This document shows, in pieces, positions 30,062 through 38,854 of a DNA stretch of 64,000 bases. Source of the DNA: Brevibacillus_D fluminis_A (GTDB taxonomy: Bacteria > Bacillota > Bacilli > Brevibacillales > Brevibacillaceae). The translations under genes were made by a program, and so were the position numbers. The stretch spans positions 3,094,001 through 3,158,000 of the forward strand of contig NZ_CM125436.1 of NCBI RefSeq assembly GCF_052072235.1, read 5' to 3'. The notes under the pieces were generated by a model. The model saw nothing but the letters and a program-made list of their open reading frames with translations. It had not been told where the DNA came from and made no database searches. Positions within the stretch are counted from its first letter, which is position 1. Each line of letters opens with the position of its first letter.

Positions 30062-30221
30062 AAGAAAACCTCGATTCTGTAAAAGGTACTTCGTACGAAA
30101 TTCTATTATATACCGGATATTCTCCCCTTTTTCGGCGAATCACGAAAAATTTGCGACAAAAAAATGAACACTTTTTGTTTGTCAAGGCTTCAATGTGTTT
30201 TCGATGTGCCCGTCACAAATC

Positions 30222-30268
30222 ACAAAAAGCAACGCGACACCTTTCCCGGATGCGCATTGCTTTTCCTG
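30222..30268 (-). terminator. Terminator of the EamA gene
   Basis: AAAAGCAA (30225-30232) pairs with TTGCTTTT (30257-30264), extended inward by CGCG/TGCG pairs. On the minus strand it is followed by TTTTTG. Confidence 0.7.
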
Positions 30269-30275
30269 ACCTGCT

Positions 30276-31205
30276 TTATGTTTCAATCGGATTTTTCTTA
30301 ACGCGGCCGTCATCGCTTGGATACGGCTTGTTGTAAATTTCTGTGATGTAAATGCCTGCCAACAGGAAGATTCCGCCGAACAGGATGGTCATCGTGACCG
30401 GTTCTCCCCACAGCATCCATGAAAAGCCGAAAGCGAACACCGATTCCAGCGACAACAGCAGGCTGACCCGAATCGGTGTCGTGATCGACTGTGCCCGGAG
30501 CTGGACGATGTACGCGATCAACGTTCCGATCACCAGCTCGAACAAGTAGGCGTACCAGCCGTACGCGGATAGCTGTTTGGGCGCCGGCTCAAGGAGCAGG
30601 GCCAACACCGTGTCGATGACCCCGACAACCGCGAGCTGCACCATGGCAAAAAGCAGCGGATTGACGGGCTCTTCCTTTTCGTACGTGCGGTCGACATAGA
30701 CGGTATGGGTGGCGAAGCAAAGGGCGCACAGCAGGACGAGCAAATCGCCGCTGTTCACCCCTTCAAAGCTGCCATCCCACGAAAACAGGCATAATCCGAG
30801 AAATGCGCAAAGACTGCCGAGAATTGGCCCTTTCTGGATCGGCTTGCGCGACCACAGAAAGTATAGAAATGGGACCATGACCACAGCCGTACCGGTAATC
30901 ATGCCTGCTTTGCCCGGGGTCGTCAAATCGATCCCGTAAATCTGGGCCGTGTACGCCAGACAAAGCAAGAAACCGGAGAAGATACCTGCCTTCCAATAAA
31001 ACGGCGTCATTTCTTTGATCCGCTTCCATTGCCAAATGGCGAGGATCAGGGCGGCTGCCAAAAAGCGGGAGCCGGTGAAAAAGAGTGGCGACATTTCAGC
31101 AAGCAGGTCTTTTGCTAGGATGAATGTATAGCCCCAGCTGATCGCAATCCCTAGAAGGGACAGATCCGCAAGAAGCCGTTTCCTGGATACATGCACATTA
31201 ACCAA
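30276..31205 (-). CDS. EamA/DMT-family transporter
   Basis: A 309-residue drug/metabolite transporter with ten predicted helices in two EamA repeats: LLGIAISWGYTFILAKDLL opens repeat 1, and YLFELVIGTLIAYIVQLRAQ lies in repeat 2. Such proteins export amino acids or other metabolites; specificity is not predictable. The reading frame begins at a TTG (31205) with AAAGG a few bases upstream. A GTG three codons later is possible. It is 24 bases downstream of the ABC-F gene and may be co-transcribed. Confidence 0.82.
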   Translation of the reverse strand: MVNVHVSRKRLLADLSLLGIAISWGYTFILAKDLLAEMSPLFFTGSRFLAAALILAIWQWKRIKEMTPFYWKAGIFSGFLLCLAYTAQIYGIDLTTPGKAGMITGTAVVMVPFLYFLWSRKPIQKGPILGSLCAFLGLCLFSWDGSFEGVNSGDLLVLLCALCFATHTVYVDRTYEKEEPVNPLLFAMVQLAVVGVIDTVLALLLEPAPKQLSAYGWYAYLFELVIGTLIAYIVQLRAQSITTPIRVSLLLSLESVFAFGFSWMLWGEPVTMTILFGGIFLLAGIYITEIYNKPYPSDDGRVKKNPIET

Positions 31206-31229
31206 TCAGCCTTTCTGTTTTGCGAGTGA

Positions 31230-32843
31230 TTACGAATACATTTGCTGCTGCAGCTTGCGGATTTCGTCGCTGGCAATGTATTCGTCGAATGTCATCATTT
31301 TGTCGATGACGCCTTTTGGCGTGATTTCGATGATGCGGTTTGCGATCGTTTGCACGAACTGGTGGTCATGGGAGACGAACAGGACCGTGCCGTCAAAGTC
31401 GATCAAACCGTTATTGAGCGCTGTGATCGATTCCAGGTCCAAGTGGTTCGTCGGCTCGTCGAGAAGCAGTACGTTTGCGCCTGTCAGCATCATGCGGGAC
31501 AGCATGCAGCGCACTTTCTCGCCCCCGGAGAGGACGTTGCATTTTTTCAACGCTTCTTCACCGGAGAACAGCATGCGGCCCAGGAAGCCGCGAACGAATG
31601 TCTCATCCGGATCTTTGGAGTATTGACGCAGCCATTCCACCAGGTTGAGATCGGATGTGAAGTATTCCGAGTTGTCTTTCGGGAAGTACGCACGGGATGT
31701 GGTGACGCCCCACTCGAAATTGCCGCTGTCCGCCTCGATCTCGCCCATGAGAATTTGGAACAGTGTCGTTTTTGGCAAGCCGTTCGGTCCGACAAACGCG
31801 ATTTTGTCCCCTTTGTTAACCGTGATTGTGAAATTGTCGAGCACTTTTTCGCCGTCAACCGTTTTGGTGAGGCCTTCGATGATCAGCAGATTTTTGCCTG
31901 CTTCGCGCTCCGGCTTGAAGTTAATAAATGGATATTTACGGCTGGATGGTTTGATGTCTTCCAGCGTGATTTTATCCAGCAATTTTTTACGGGACGTCGC
32001 TTGCTTGGATTTGGATGCGTTCGCGCTGAATCGGGCGATAAAGCTTTCCAGTTCCTTGATTTTCTCTTCTTTCTTTTTGTTCGCATCGCGCATCAGCTGC
32101 AGTGCCAGCTGGCTGGATTCGTACCAGAAGTCGTAGTTACCGACATACATCTGGATTTTGCCGTAGTCGATATCTGCGATGTGCGTGCACACTTTGTTCA
32201 GGAAGTGACGGTCATGGGATACGACGATCACGGTGTTTTCATAATCGAGCAGGAAGTTTTCCAACCACATGACGGAATCGAGGTCCAAGTGGTTGGTCGG
32301 CTCATCCAGAAGCAGGATGTGCGGGTTGCCGAACAGCGCTTGCGCCAAGAGAACGCGGACTTTTTGGCTGCCATCCAAATCTCTCATGTATTTATCGTGC
32401 AAATCCGCCGGGATGCCGAGACCGATCAGCAAGGACGCTGCGTCGGATTCTGCTTGCCAGCCGTTCAATTCCTCGAATTCACCTTCGAGTTCGGATGCTT
32501 TGATCCCGTCTTCTTCGGTGAAATCCGCTTTGGAGTACAGCGCATTTTTCTCTTCCATGATCGCGAAAAGACGGTTGTGCCCCATGATGACGGTTTTTAA
32601 CACTTCCACGTCATCGAACTCGTAATGGTTTTGCTTCAGCACGGCGATGCGCTCGCCCGGTGTTACGCTGACATGTCCGCTGTTCGGCTCGATTTCGCCG
32701 GACAAGATTTTCAGGAACGTGGATTTGCCGGCACCGTTCGCCCCGATCAGGCCGTAGCAGTTGCCTGGTGTGAATTTGATGTTAACGTCTTCGAAAAGCG
32801 GCCGTTTTCCGTACCGCAGTGTTACGCCTTGTGTACTAATCAT
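31230..32843 (-). CDS. ABC-F ATPase, YkpA/YbiT type
   Basis: A 537-residue ribosome-associated ABC-F protein with two ATPase domains and no membrane segments. Domain 1 has GANGAGKST and LLLDEPTNHLDLDS, but its signature is DGSQKVR instead of SGGQ. The interdomain linker is about 240-320. Domain 2 has GPNGLPKTT in the Walker A position, missing the Gly before Lys, with LSGGEKVR and a second LLLDEPTNHLDLES. Phrases such as WGVTTSRAYFPKDNSEYF place it with YkpA/YbiT. The unusual P-loop may be a subfamily trait. SD AGCAGG. Confidence 0.88.
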   Translation of the reverse strand: MISTQGVTLRYGKRPLFEDVNIKFTPGNCYGLIGANGAGKSTFLKILSGEIEPNSGHVSVTPGERIAVLKQNHYEFDDVEVLKTVIMGHNRLFAIMEEKNALYSKADFTEEDGIKASELEGEFEELNGWQAESDAASLLIGLGIPADLHDKYMRDLDGSQKVRVLLAQALFGNPHILLLDEPTNHLDLDSVMWLENFLLDYENTVIVVSHDRHFLNKVCTHIADIDYGKIQMYVGNYDFWYESSQLALQLMRDANKKKEEKIKELESFIARFSANASKSKQATSRKKLLDKITLEDIKPSSRKYPFINFKPEREAGKNLLIIEGLTKTVDGEKVLDNFTITVNKGDKIAFVGPNGLPKTTLFQILMGEIEADSGNFEWGVTTSRAYFPKDNSEYFTSDLNLVEWLRQYSKDPDETFVRGFLGRMLFSGEEALKKCNVLSGGEKVRCMLSRMMLTGANVLLLDEPTNHLDLESITALNNGLIDFDGTVLFVSHDHQFVQTIANRIIEITPKGVIDKMMTFDEYIASDEIRKLQQQMYS

Positions 32844-32880
32844 TCGTGTATACCTGCTTTCTATCAGTTGTTAAGTCGTG

Positions 32881-34818
32881 TTACGCTTTTTTGTTTTGCT
32901 GTTGAATCTCTTCCACTAATTCAGACAGCTCCGTCCAGCGCTCCAGCGTCTGCTCGAGTTGCTGTGACAGCTGCTGTTCCTCTGCGTACAGCTTTTGCAC
33001 CTTCTCGATATCGCTGCCCGCCTTGGCGATCTCGGTCTGGATCTGTGCGATCCGTGCTTCCATCGCCGCGATTTTGTCCTCGATCTCGTCCCATTCCTTC
33101 TGCTCTTTATAGGAGAGCTTGCGGGTCCGGTTTGCGGTGCGCGACGCAGCGCTGTCCGTTTTGCTTTCGGCTGCTTTGGCAGTTGCCTGGTTTTTCACCT
33201 GCTCCGCCTGAAGCGCCTGCTCTTCTTTGCGCATCTCGAGGTATTCGCTGTAGTTGCCGTTGAAGCGGCGGATCGAGCCGTCTCCTTCGAAAGCGAACAG
33301 ATGATCCACGGTCCGATCGAGGAAGTAGCGGTCATGGGAGACGGTGATGACCGCACCCGGGAACTGCTCCAAGTAGTCTTCCAGAATCGACAGCGTCTGA
33401 ATGTCCAGATCGTTCGTCGGCTCATCGAGGAACAGGACGTTCGGTTCGCCCATCAGCGTCCGCAACAGATAGAGCCTGCGGCGCTCGCCACCGGACAGCC
33501 GGCTGATCCACGTATATTGCAGATGCGGCGGGAAGAGGAAGCGTTCCAGCATTTGCGACGCCGTAATCATTTCGCCGTCAGCGGTGCGGATGACCTCTGC
33601 CGCTTCCTTGATATAGTCGATGACGCGAAGCTTTTCGTTCATCTCCACATTTTCTTGCGTATAGTAGGCGAGCTTCACCGTGCTGCCCGTAACGATTTCA
33701 CCTGAATCCGGCGCGATGCGCCCTGCCATCATGTTCAGCAGCGTCGATTTGCCGCTGCCGTTCGGGCCGATGATGCCCAACCGATCGTCCGGCAGCACGA
33801 TATAGTTCAAGTCGTGGATCAGCGTGCGGTCCCCAAACTGTTTGGAGACATGTTCGAGTTCCAGCACTTTTTTGCCCAGTCGACTTGCACCAAGCGCCAT
33901 ATCCAAATTGTCCGCAGGTCCATCCACTTTCTGGTCGCGCAGCGCCTCTGCCCGCTGCACCCGTGCCTTTTGCTTGGTCGTGCGCGCTTTCGCTCCGCGC
34001 CGCAGCCAGGCAAGCTCACGTCGCAGCAAATTTTGCCGCTTGTCTTCCATCGCCAGCTCGCGCTCTTCACGCTCTGCTTTCTTTTCGAGGAAAGAGGCGT
34101 AGTTGCCCTCGTAGCTGTACAGCTTGCCACGGTCCAGCTCGAACGTGCGGTTCGTCACGCGGTCAAGGAAATAGCGGTCATGCGTCACCATCAAGAGCGC
34201 GCCTTTGTATCGCGCCAAATACTCCTCCAGCCACTCAACCGTTTCGTTGTCAATATGGTTGGTTGGCTCGTCGAGAATCAGCAAGTCAGCTGGCTGGATC
34301 AACGCGCGCGCCATCGCAACCCGCTTTTTCTGCCCACCGGACAGCTGTGCGATCGGCTGCTGGAAATTGGTGATGCCAAGCTTGGTGAGAACGGTTTTGG
34401 CATTCGTTCCGGCGTCCCAGGCATTGAGCGCATCCATCCGCTGCTGAACCGTGAACAGCCGCTGCTGCTTGCGTTCGTCATCCGGCGCTGCTTCCAGCTC
34501 GGATAAAGCCAGCTCGTAGTCGCGCAGCACTTGCATCAATGGCGAATCGCCGTAAAAGACCTGATCCAGCACGGTTCCCTGCTGGTCGAATTCAGGATTT
34601 TGCGGCAGGTAGACACTTTGAAAATGGTTGGCATGCACGATTTTGCCAGAATCAGCCGACTCCAGTCCGGCGATGATCTGCAAAAGCGATGATTTCCCTG
34701 TGCCGTTGATCCCAATGAGCCCGATTCGCTGCGATTCTGCTATATGAAAGGAAATGTTGTCGAACAACACCTTTTCCCCATAGCTTTTCGAAAGTTGTTC
34801 TACAGTCAACAGATTCAA
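32881..34818 (-). CDS. ABC-F ATPase, Uup type
   Basis: About 645 residues. Two complete ABC domains: GINGTGKSS with LSGGQKKR and LILDEPTNHID, then GPNGSGKST with LSGGERRR and LFLDEPTNDLD. The positively charged interdomain linker is about 240-310. A C-terminal coiled-coil (about 560-640), the hallmark of Uup, is thought to contact DNA or the ribosome. Uup-type proteins act on translating ribosomes and affect precise transposon excision in E. coli. A TTG start at 34818 is inferred: GGAG lies 8 bases upstream, whereas the ATG at 34857 has no SD. Confidence 0.85.
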   Translation of the reverse strand: MNLLTVEQLSKSYGEKVLFDNISFHIAESQRIGLIGINGTGKSSLLQIIAGLESADSGKIVHANHFQSVYLPQNPEFDQQGTVLDQVFYGDSPLMQVLRDYELALSELEAAPDDERKQQRLFTVQQRMDALNAWDAGTNAKTVLTKLGITNFQQPIAQLSGGQKKRVAMARALIQPADLLILDEPTNHIDNETVEWLEEYLARYKGALLMVTHDRYFLDRVTNRTFELDRGKLYSYEGNYASFLEKKAEREERELAMEDKRQNLLRRELAWLRRGAKARTTKQKARVQRAEALRDQKVDGPADNLDMALGASRLGKKVLELEHVSKQFGDRTLIHDLNYIVLPDDRLGIIGPNGSGKSTLLNMMAGRIAPDSGEIVTGSTVKLAYYTQENVEMNEKLRVIDYIKEAAEVIRTADGEMITASQMLERFLFPPHLQYTWISRLSGGERRRLYLLRTLMGEPNVLFLDEPTNDLDIQTLSILEDYLEQFPGAVITVSHDRYFLDRTVDHLFAFEGDGSIRRFNGNYSEYLEMRKEEQALQAEQVKNQATAKAAESKTDSAASRTANRTRKLSYKEQKEWDEIEDKIAAMEARIAQIQTEIAKAGSDIEKVQKLYAEEQQLSQQLEQTLERWTELSELVEEIQQQNKKA

Positions 34819-34857
34819 TGTATCAACTCCATGCCTCTTTGAATCAAATATCTCCAT

Positions 34858-35216
34858 TGTTACAGATAAGAGTCAGTCTTGTCAAAGAAAAATGGTTTTT
34901 GTTCACATAATAATTGTTATGTCATGTTGGATTGACAGAACGGAGAAACGAGCATAAAAGCTGCAAGCCTGAGTTGACCTGGGAAGCACGTAATCTAATC
35001 GATTGGAAAATCCGTGCCATCCGCTAATCGATTGATCCATTTAGAACTTATTTAACGTATTTGACCCATTTCTTTGCCTTAAAGGCAAGGGAGTTTAGCT
35101 TTTACCTATTGTGAAATGTTTCTTACTCGAGAATTACTTTTCATTTTCACAATTATTCCGCATCCGATTAGTAGGCTTGATTGTGTTAAACCTACATTGC
35201 ACGAGGAGGGTTCATC
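34858..35216. promoter_or_regulatory. AT-rich intergenic region with several palindromes
   Basis: No gene is seen in these 359 bases. Operator-like elements include ACATAA-6-TTATGT (34905-34922), the direct repeat CTAATCGATTG at 34995-35005 and 35024-35034 (29-base period, each containing ATCGAT), the perfect palindrome TTGCCTTAAAGGCAA (35074-35088) and the inverted repeat ATTGTGAAATG (35108-35118) / CATTTTCACAAT (35142-35153). They lie ahead of the cupredoxin gene and may bind metal- or stress-responsive regulators. Base composition is clearly richer in A+T than the flanks. Confidence 0.5.
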
Positions 35217-35645
35217 ATGAAAAAAAGAATTGCAATTTTGTCCACCTGCTTGGTGATTGCTGGAATCACTTCTGCCTGTGGTACTCAAAGTACAAGCTCT
35301 TCTTCTCAAGCAACATCGCCCACTACTCAAACAGCAACTTCTAACTCCCAAACATCAACTTCTGATCAACCAACTGAGATCAAAATTGATATGAACGAAT
35401 TCTCATACTCAATGGGTGATATTAAAGTAAAAGCAGGAGAAAAAATTCACTTTGTTTTGACCAACTCCGGTAAAGTAGAACATGACATTAACAATGATGA
35501 ACTTAAGTTAGATAAAGATGTTCAACCTGGTAAAACCGAAACATTAGACTGGACTGCCCCTTCGAAAACAGGTACCTATCAAATCATTTGTGACAAGCCA
35601 GGTCATAAAGAAAAAGGCATGACATTAAATTTAATCGTTGAATAA
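35217..35645 (+). CDS. Cupredoxin-like copper lipoprotein
   Basis: A 142-residue lipoprotein: signal peptide with lipobox ITSAC (lipidated C21), a Ser/Thr/Gln-rich spacer (22-52), then a cupredoxin domain. The four type-1 copper ligands are visible: H89 (VEHDI), C125, H130 (ICDKPGHKEKGM) and M135. It is probably an electron carrier or copper-binding protein on the outer face of the membrane. SD GAGGAGGG. The gene and its upstream region are markedly AT-rich compared with neighbours, consistent with recent acquisition. It is monocistronic; a GC hairpin at 35726-35752 may end the transcript. Confidence 0.85.
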   Translation: MKKRIAILSTCLVIAGITSACGTQSTSSSSQATSPTTQTATSNSQTSTSDQPTEIKIDMNEFSYSMGDIKVKAGEKIHFVLTNSGKVEHDINNDELKLDKDVQPGKTETLDWTAPSKTGTYQIICDKPGHKEKGMTLNLIVE

Positions 35646-35756
35646 CGAATTTTCTTCCTAACAATCTTACCGACGGTTCATCCAAATCCGTCACATATAA
35701 ATAATTTCTGCATTTTACAATGAAAAACCCCTCTCATTTGGGGAGGGGGGTTCATC

Positions 35757-35797
35757 GAAAAAACCGGAGAATCCTTGAAGATAGGATTCGCCGGTCT
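35757..35797 (-). terminator. Terminator of the IF-3-like gene
   Basis: ACCGGAGAATCC (35763-35774) pairs with GGATTCGCCGGT (35784-35795) with one mismatch; the minus strand continues with TTTTTT. Confidence 0.85.
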
Positions 35798-35798
35798 T

Positions 35799-36284
35799 TT
35801 ACAATGGCTTGACGACAGCGACCACCTGCTTGCCGCTCACCTGTATGCCTTTTTCCTGCATGCCACAATGCTTGAGGTCACGGACGAGCTGCTCGATCCG
35901 CTCTTTTGCCGCCTGGCTCTCCTTCTTTTCGAGCCGCACCACCAGCTCAACCGCATCCCCCGCGGTCAAAATTCGCTCCGCCTGACGCTTTTTCGTGTCG
36001 TAATCGTGCTCTTCGATGTAAGCGCTCAGACGAATTTCTTTTGTTTTCATGCCTTTTTCCGCCTTGCGCTCCTTTTGCTTCTCCTGGTTCAGCTGCTTTT
36101 TATGAGAAGTCTGGTCAACCAGCTTGCACGGCGGCGGGCTTGAACTAAGCGAAAGGCAGACGAGGTCGACTTTCAAGTCCTTTGCCATTCTCAACGCTTC
36201 TTTCGTGGAGACGATCCCCAAATCCTCGCCATTCACACCGGTCAACAGCACTTCGGCTGCCTTGATTTTTTCATTTGCGATCAT
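35799..36284 (-). CDS. Divergent IF-3 paralogue
   Basis: A 161-residue protein with the whole IF-3 layout. The N-terminal domain has ANEKIKAAEVLLTGVNGEDL and GIVSTKEALRMA, followed by a Lys/Glu-rich linker helix (HKKQLNQEKQKERKAEKG), then a C-terminal domain starting TKEIRLSAYIEEHDYDTK. Several usually conserved positions differ: the VEVAPNAxPPVCRIMDYGK region reads LCLSLSSSPPPCKLVDQTSHK. It is not next to rpmI-rplT as canonical infC is. It may modulate initiation or occupy 30S subunits under special conditions. The ATG at 36284 is preferred to a GTG four codons upstream. Confidence 0.75.
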   Translation of the reverse strand: MIANEKIKAAEVLLTGVNGEDLGIVSTKEALRMAKDLKVDLVCLSLSSSPPPCKLVDQTSHKKQLNQEKQKERKAEKGMKTKEIRLSAYIEEHDYDTKKRQAERILTAGDAVELVVRLEKKESQAAKERIEQLVRDLKHCGMQEKGIQVSGKQVVAVVKPL

Positions 36285-36371
36285 GTCAGCTTCCACCTGC
36301 CACTCTTTCCTTTATCTTTTTATTGTACCATGCAAGAGCGCTGTTGCCTCATGAAAGAGCGCGCATCCCCA

Positions 36372-36408
36372 TACAAAAAAGCCCGATCCGGCGAATCGAG
36401 CTTTCTTT
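36372..36408 (-). terminator. Terminator of the DUF3892 gene
   Basis: AAAGCCCGAT (36379-36388) pairs with ATCGAGCTTT (36395-36404) with one G-T type mismatch. The minus strand continues with TTTTTTG. Confidence 0.75.
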
Positions 36409-36425
36409 CTTGCTTGCCTGTTCCC

Positions 36426-36662
36426 TTAAAAAAGCGGCAGGTTGTCCAAATTATTCGATTTATCCCCATCGGGGATGCTGCGCAAATGCTGGTCTCCATC
36501 CCGCCCTTTGAACAGCTGGACGTTTTCAATTTCACCCTGCGCCGCCAATCGCTGTGCGACCATATAATCCACCTCATTGCCGTTGGACAGGCGCAGCTGA
36601 ATGATGTCGCCATCGCCGTTTTTGCGCACGGCCACGACGTGTGGCTTCTGTTCGTTTGCCAT
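36426..36662 (-). CDS. DUF3892 family small protein
   Basis: A 78-residue protein of the DUF3892 type: VVAVRKNGDGDIIQLRLSNG, then VDYMVAQRLAAQGEIENVQL and a polar tail with GRDGDQHLRSIPDG. The family is common in spore formers and has no assigned function. SD AAAGGAGG lies 8 bases before the ATG. Single gene with terminator. Confidence 0.75.
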   Translation of the reverse strand: MANEQKPHVVAVRKNGDGDIIQLRLSNGNEVDYMVAQRLAAQGEIENVQLFKGRDGDQHLRSIPDGDKSNNLDNLPLF

Positions 36663-36705
36663 GGTGTTTCCTCCTTTGCAAGCATTCTTACGTTATCATC
36701 TCCAT

Positions 36706-36933
36706 TCAGCCAAATCCCATGCAGCGTGCTTCGGACAAAAAATAAGGACGATCATCTCCACTCTCCTGGAAAGATCGTCCCTTGTGTTTCACTTGATTCA
36801 CTTGTTCCGCCTTTGTTTTCGTCCGTCGCGATCGCATATCCACCAATGCGAAGATGCTCCGATTGTCCGCCGGATTTCGTCTGCCTTCCCGAACCAGCTT
36901 GTCGCGCTGCTTTTGGGCTTTGCTTTTTGCCAT
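36706..36933 (-). CDS. Small basic conserved protein
   Basis: A 75-residue, highly basic protein starting MAKSKAQKQRDKLVREGRRN, resembling small Lys/Arg-rich proteins seen in many Bacillales; no function is established. The ATG at 36933 has TGAGGAGG upstream and is preferred to a start 16 codons earlier. An intrinsic terminator-like hairpin (36746-36780) lies inside its last third, so the 3' end may be translated inefficiently. Confidence 0.6.
   Translation of the reverse strand: MAKSKAQKQRDKLVREGRRNPADNRSIFALVDMRSRRTKTKAEQVNQVKHKGRSFQESGDDRPYFLSEARCMGFG
36738..36783 (-). terminator. Terminator-like hairpin inside a coding region
   Basis: GGACGATC (36746-36753) pairs with GATCGTCC (36773-36780); the minus strand continues TTATTTTTTG. 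It would stop transcripts from the 75-residue gene before its TGA at 36706. Confidence 0.6.
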
Positions 36934-37014
36934 GTGCGTGGCCTCCTCATTCAATTGTTTGAGAAAAACGCAGCCCGCCAAGCTTTTGGCGGCGCCACGT
37001 CTTACGTTGTCTTC

Positions 37015-37809
37015 CTATTCTACGTCCGATGCCTCTAACCATGCAATCCCTTTTTGCTCCAGTTCCGCTGCCCACGAGGACGGGTGCGGCGCATCGGAGA
37101 TCAAGAGGTCGACAGCTTCCAGCGGGGCGATTTGGCAAAATGCCTGTACGCCGATTTTGCTGGAATCTGCGAGCACGATGACTTCTTTTGCCACACTGAT
37201 CATTTTGCGCGTGACCATCGATTCGCTCAAATCATAATCGCTGATGCCGGTCACCAGCGAAACGCCGCCGACGGAAATGAAGGCGCGGTCCACATGAAAA
37301 GCGGACAGGAAGCTTTCGCACAGCGCGCCGCCGCTCGATTGCTGCTCCGGGTTAAGCTCGCCGCCCAACATGATGACTTTGCCGCTGAACACATGATTGT
37401 GGATCGCGTTGATCAGGAGGGATGCGACCGGAACGGAATTCGTCAAGATCGTCAGCCGTTTGCGATCGCGGATCGAGCGGGCCAACTCAAGCACCGTCGT
37501 GCCGGTATCCATGAGAATCGTATCGCCGTCTTGCAAAAGGGAAGCTGCCTTTTGCCCGATTCGCTGCTTGGCCTCGCGGTTGAGGTCCTGCCGGTTCTCG
37601 TAGGGAGGCTCGCCCGCCTGGTAGCCGCGTTTTACAGCACCGCCATAGACGCGGGTGAGCAGCCCCAGCTTCTCCAACACATCCATATCGCGCCGAATCG
37701 TCTCGCTCGATACTTGCAGACGCTCCGCTAACGAGACGACCTTTACTTTGTTGTTGCGATTCAGTTCATCCAAAATAATGCTTTTTCGTTCCTCGGATAA
37801 GAGCGACAA
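37015..37809 (-). CDS. DeoR-family transcriptional regulator
   Basis: A 264-residue repressor with an N-terminal DeoR helix-turn-helix (KVKVVSLAERLQVSSETIRRDMDVLEKLGLLTR, given here as the 22-54 region) and a C-terminal sugar-phosphate-isomerase-like effector domain (ILMDTGTTVLELA, LTNSVPVASLL, GISDYDLSES). Effectors of the family are phosphorylated sugars or related phospho-metabolites. It starts at TTG with AAGGAGGG 8 bases upstream, only 4 bases after the ABC ATPase stop, so it is the last gene of the importer operon and probably regulates it. Confidence 0.88.
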   Translation of the reverse strand: MSLLSEERKSIILDELNRNNKVKVVSLAERLQVSSETIRRDMDVLEKLGLLTRVYGGAVKRGYQAGEPPYENRQDLNREAKQRIGQKAASLLQDGDTILMDTGTTVLELARSIRDRKRLTILTNSVPVASLLINAIHNHVFSGKVIMLGGELNPEQQSSGGALCESFLSAFHVDRAFISVGGVSLVTGISDYDLSESMVTRKMISVAKEVIVLADSSKIGVQAFCQIAPLEAVDLLISDAPHPSSWAAELEQKGIAWLEASDVE

Positions 37810-37813
37810 TGGG

Positions 37814-38854
37814 CTACCCTCCTTGTCTCAGCGGGATGCACTCTCGTTTGGGGATGGTCAAGGTAACGGGCGTGTTGACCTGGCACCACTCCAGTGCGCC
37901 CGTATTCAGCACATCGACAGAAAGCTGCACGTCGCGCACATCCACCTGGTAGCGGATCACATTCCCTTTCAATGTGACGCTGCGGACGATTCCCGGCACG
38001 TCCCACCCGGCTGTCGCATCCGCGCTGCCAAGCTGCTGACCCGCGGAAATGGCGATCACCTCCGGCCGAATCGCATAGCTACGCTCCGTCGGGTAGTTCA
38101 CACCTGTCAGGGCGCCCAGCTCCCCAGCCGTAAACACGTTGTAGCTGCCGATGAAGCGGGCGACGAATTCACTCGTCGGCGCAGCGTAAATTTCGGCTGG
38201 TGAGCCGTATTGCACCAGCTCGCCTTTGTTCATGATGAACACCCGATCCGACACCGTCAGCGCTTCCTCCTGGTCATGGGTGACGAAAATCGTGGTAATC
38301 GACAGCTCCTGCTGGATTTTTTTCAGCTCGATTTGCAAGCTTTTGCGAATTTTCGCATCCAAGGCCGACAGCGGCTCATCGAGCAGGAGCACTTTAGGCT
38401 CGACCACCAGCGAGCGGGCGAGAGCCACCCGTTGCTGCTGCCCGCCTGACAGCTGGTGCGGGTACGACTTCTCCCTGCCGGTCAAATCGACCAGCTGGAT
38501 CATCTTTTCGACTTTCCCGCGATAATCGGCAGGACTCATCCCCTTCATTTTCAACCCGAAGCTGATGTTTTCAAATACGTTCATATTGGGAAACAGCGCA
38601 TACGATTGAAACACCATCCCGACGCTGCGCTCTTTCGGAGCCAGTTGGGTAATATCCGTATCCCCGATGTACATCCGGCCGCCGGCGTCGATCTCATGCA
38701 GACCGGCGATGCAGCGCAAGAGCGTGCTTTTCCCGCAGCCGCTCGGCCCGAGCAGCGTGACCAGCTCCCCTTTTTCAATCGTGAGCGAAACATTTTTGAG
38801 CACCTGGGCATCCTGAAAGTGCTTTGTCACCTGATCAATCCGAACATAACTCAT
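37814..38854 (-). CDS. ABC importer ATPase with TOBE domain
   Basis: A 346-residue ATP-binding subunit of the PotA/FbpC/PhnT class. Walker A LLGPSGCGKST, Q-loop FQSYALFPNMN, signature LSGGQQQRVALARS, Walker B LLLDEPLSALD, and a C-terminal TOBE-like domain (about 240-346). The ATG at 38854 follows GAAGGAGGG; the much longer frame to 39367 overlaps the permease and is rejected. Its start overlaps the permease stop by 4 bases (ATGA). Confidence 0.92.
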   Translation of the reverse strand: MSYVRIDQVTKHFQDAQVLKNVSLTIEKGELVTLLGPSGCGKSTLLRCIAGLHEIDAGGRMYIGDTDITQLAPKERSVGMVFQSYALFPNMNVFENISFGLKMKGMSPADYRGKVEKMIQLVDLTGREKSYPHQLSGGQQQRVALARSLVVEPKVLLLDEPLSALDAKIRKSLQIELKKIQQELSITTIFVTHDQEEALTVSDRVFIMNKGELVQYGSPAEIYAAPTSEFVARFIGSYNVFTAGELGALTGVNYPTERSYAIRPEVIAISAGQQLGSADATAGWDVPGIVRSVTLKGNVIRYQVDVRDVQLSVDVLNTGALEWCQVNTPVTLTIPKRECIPLRQGG

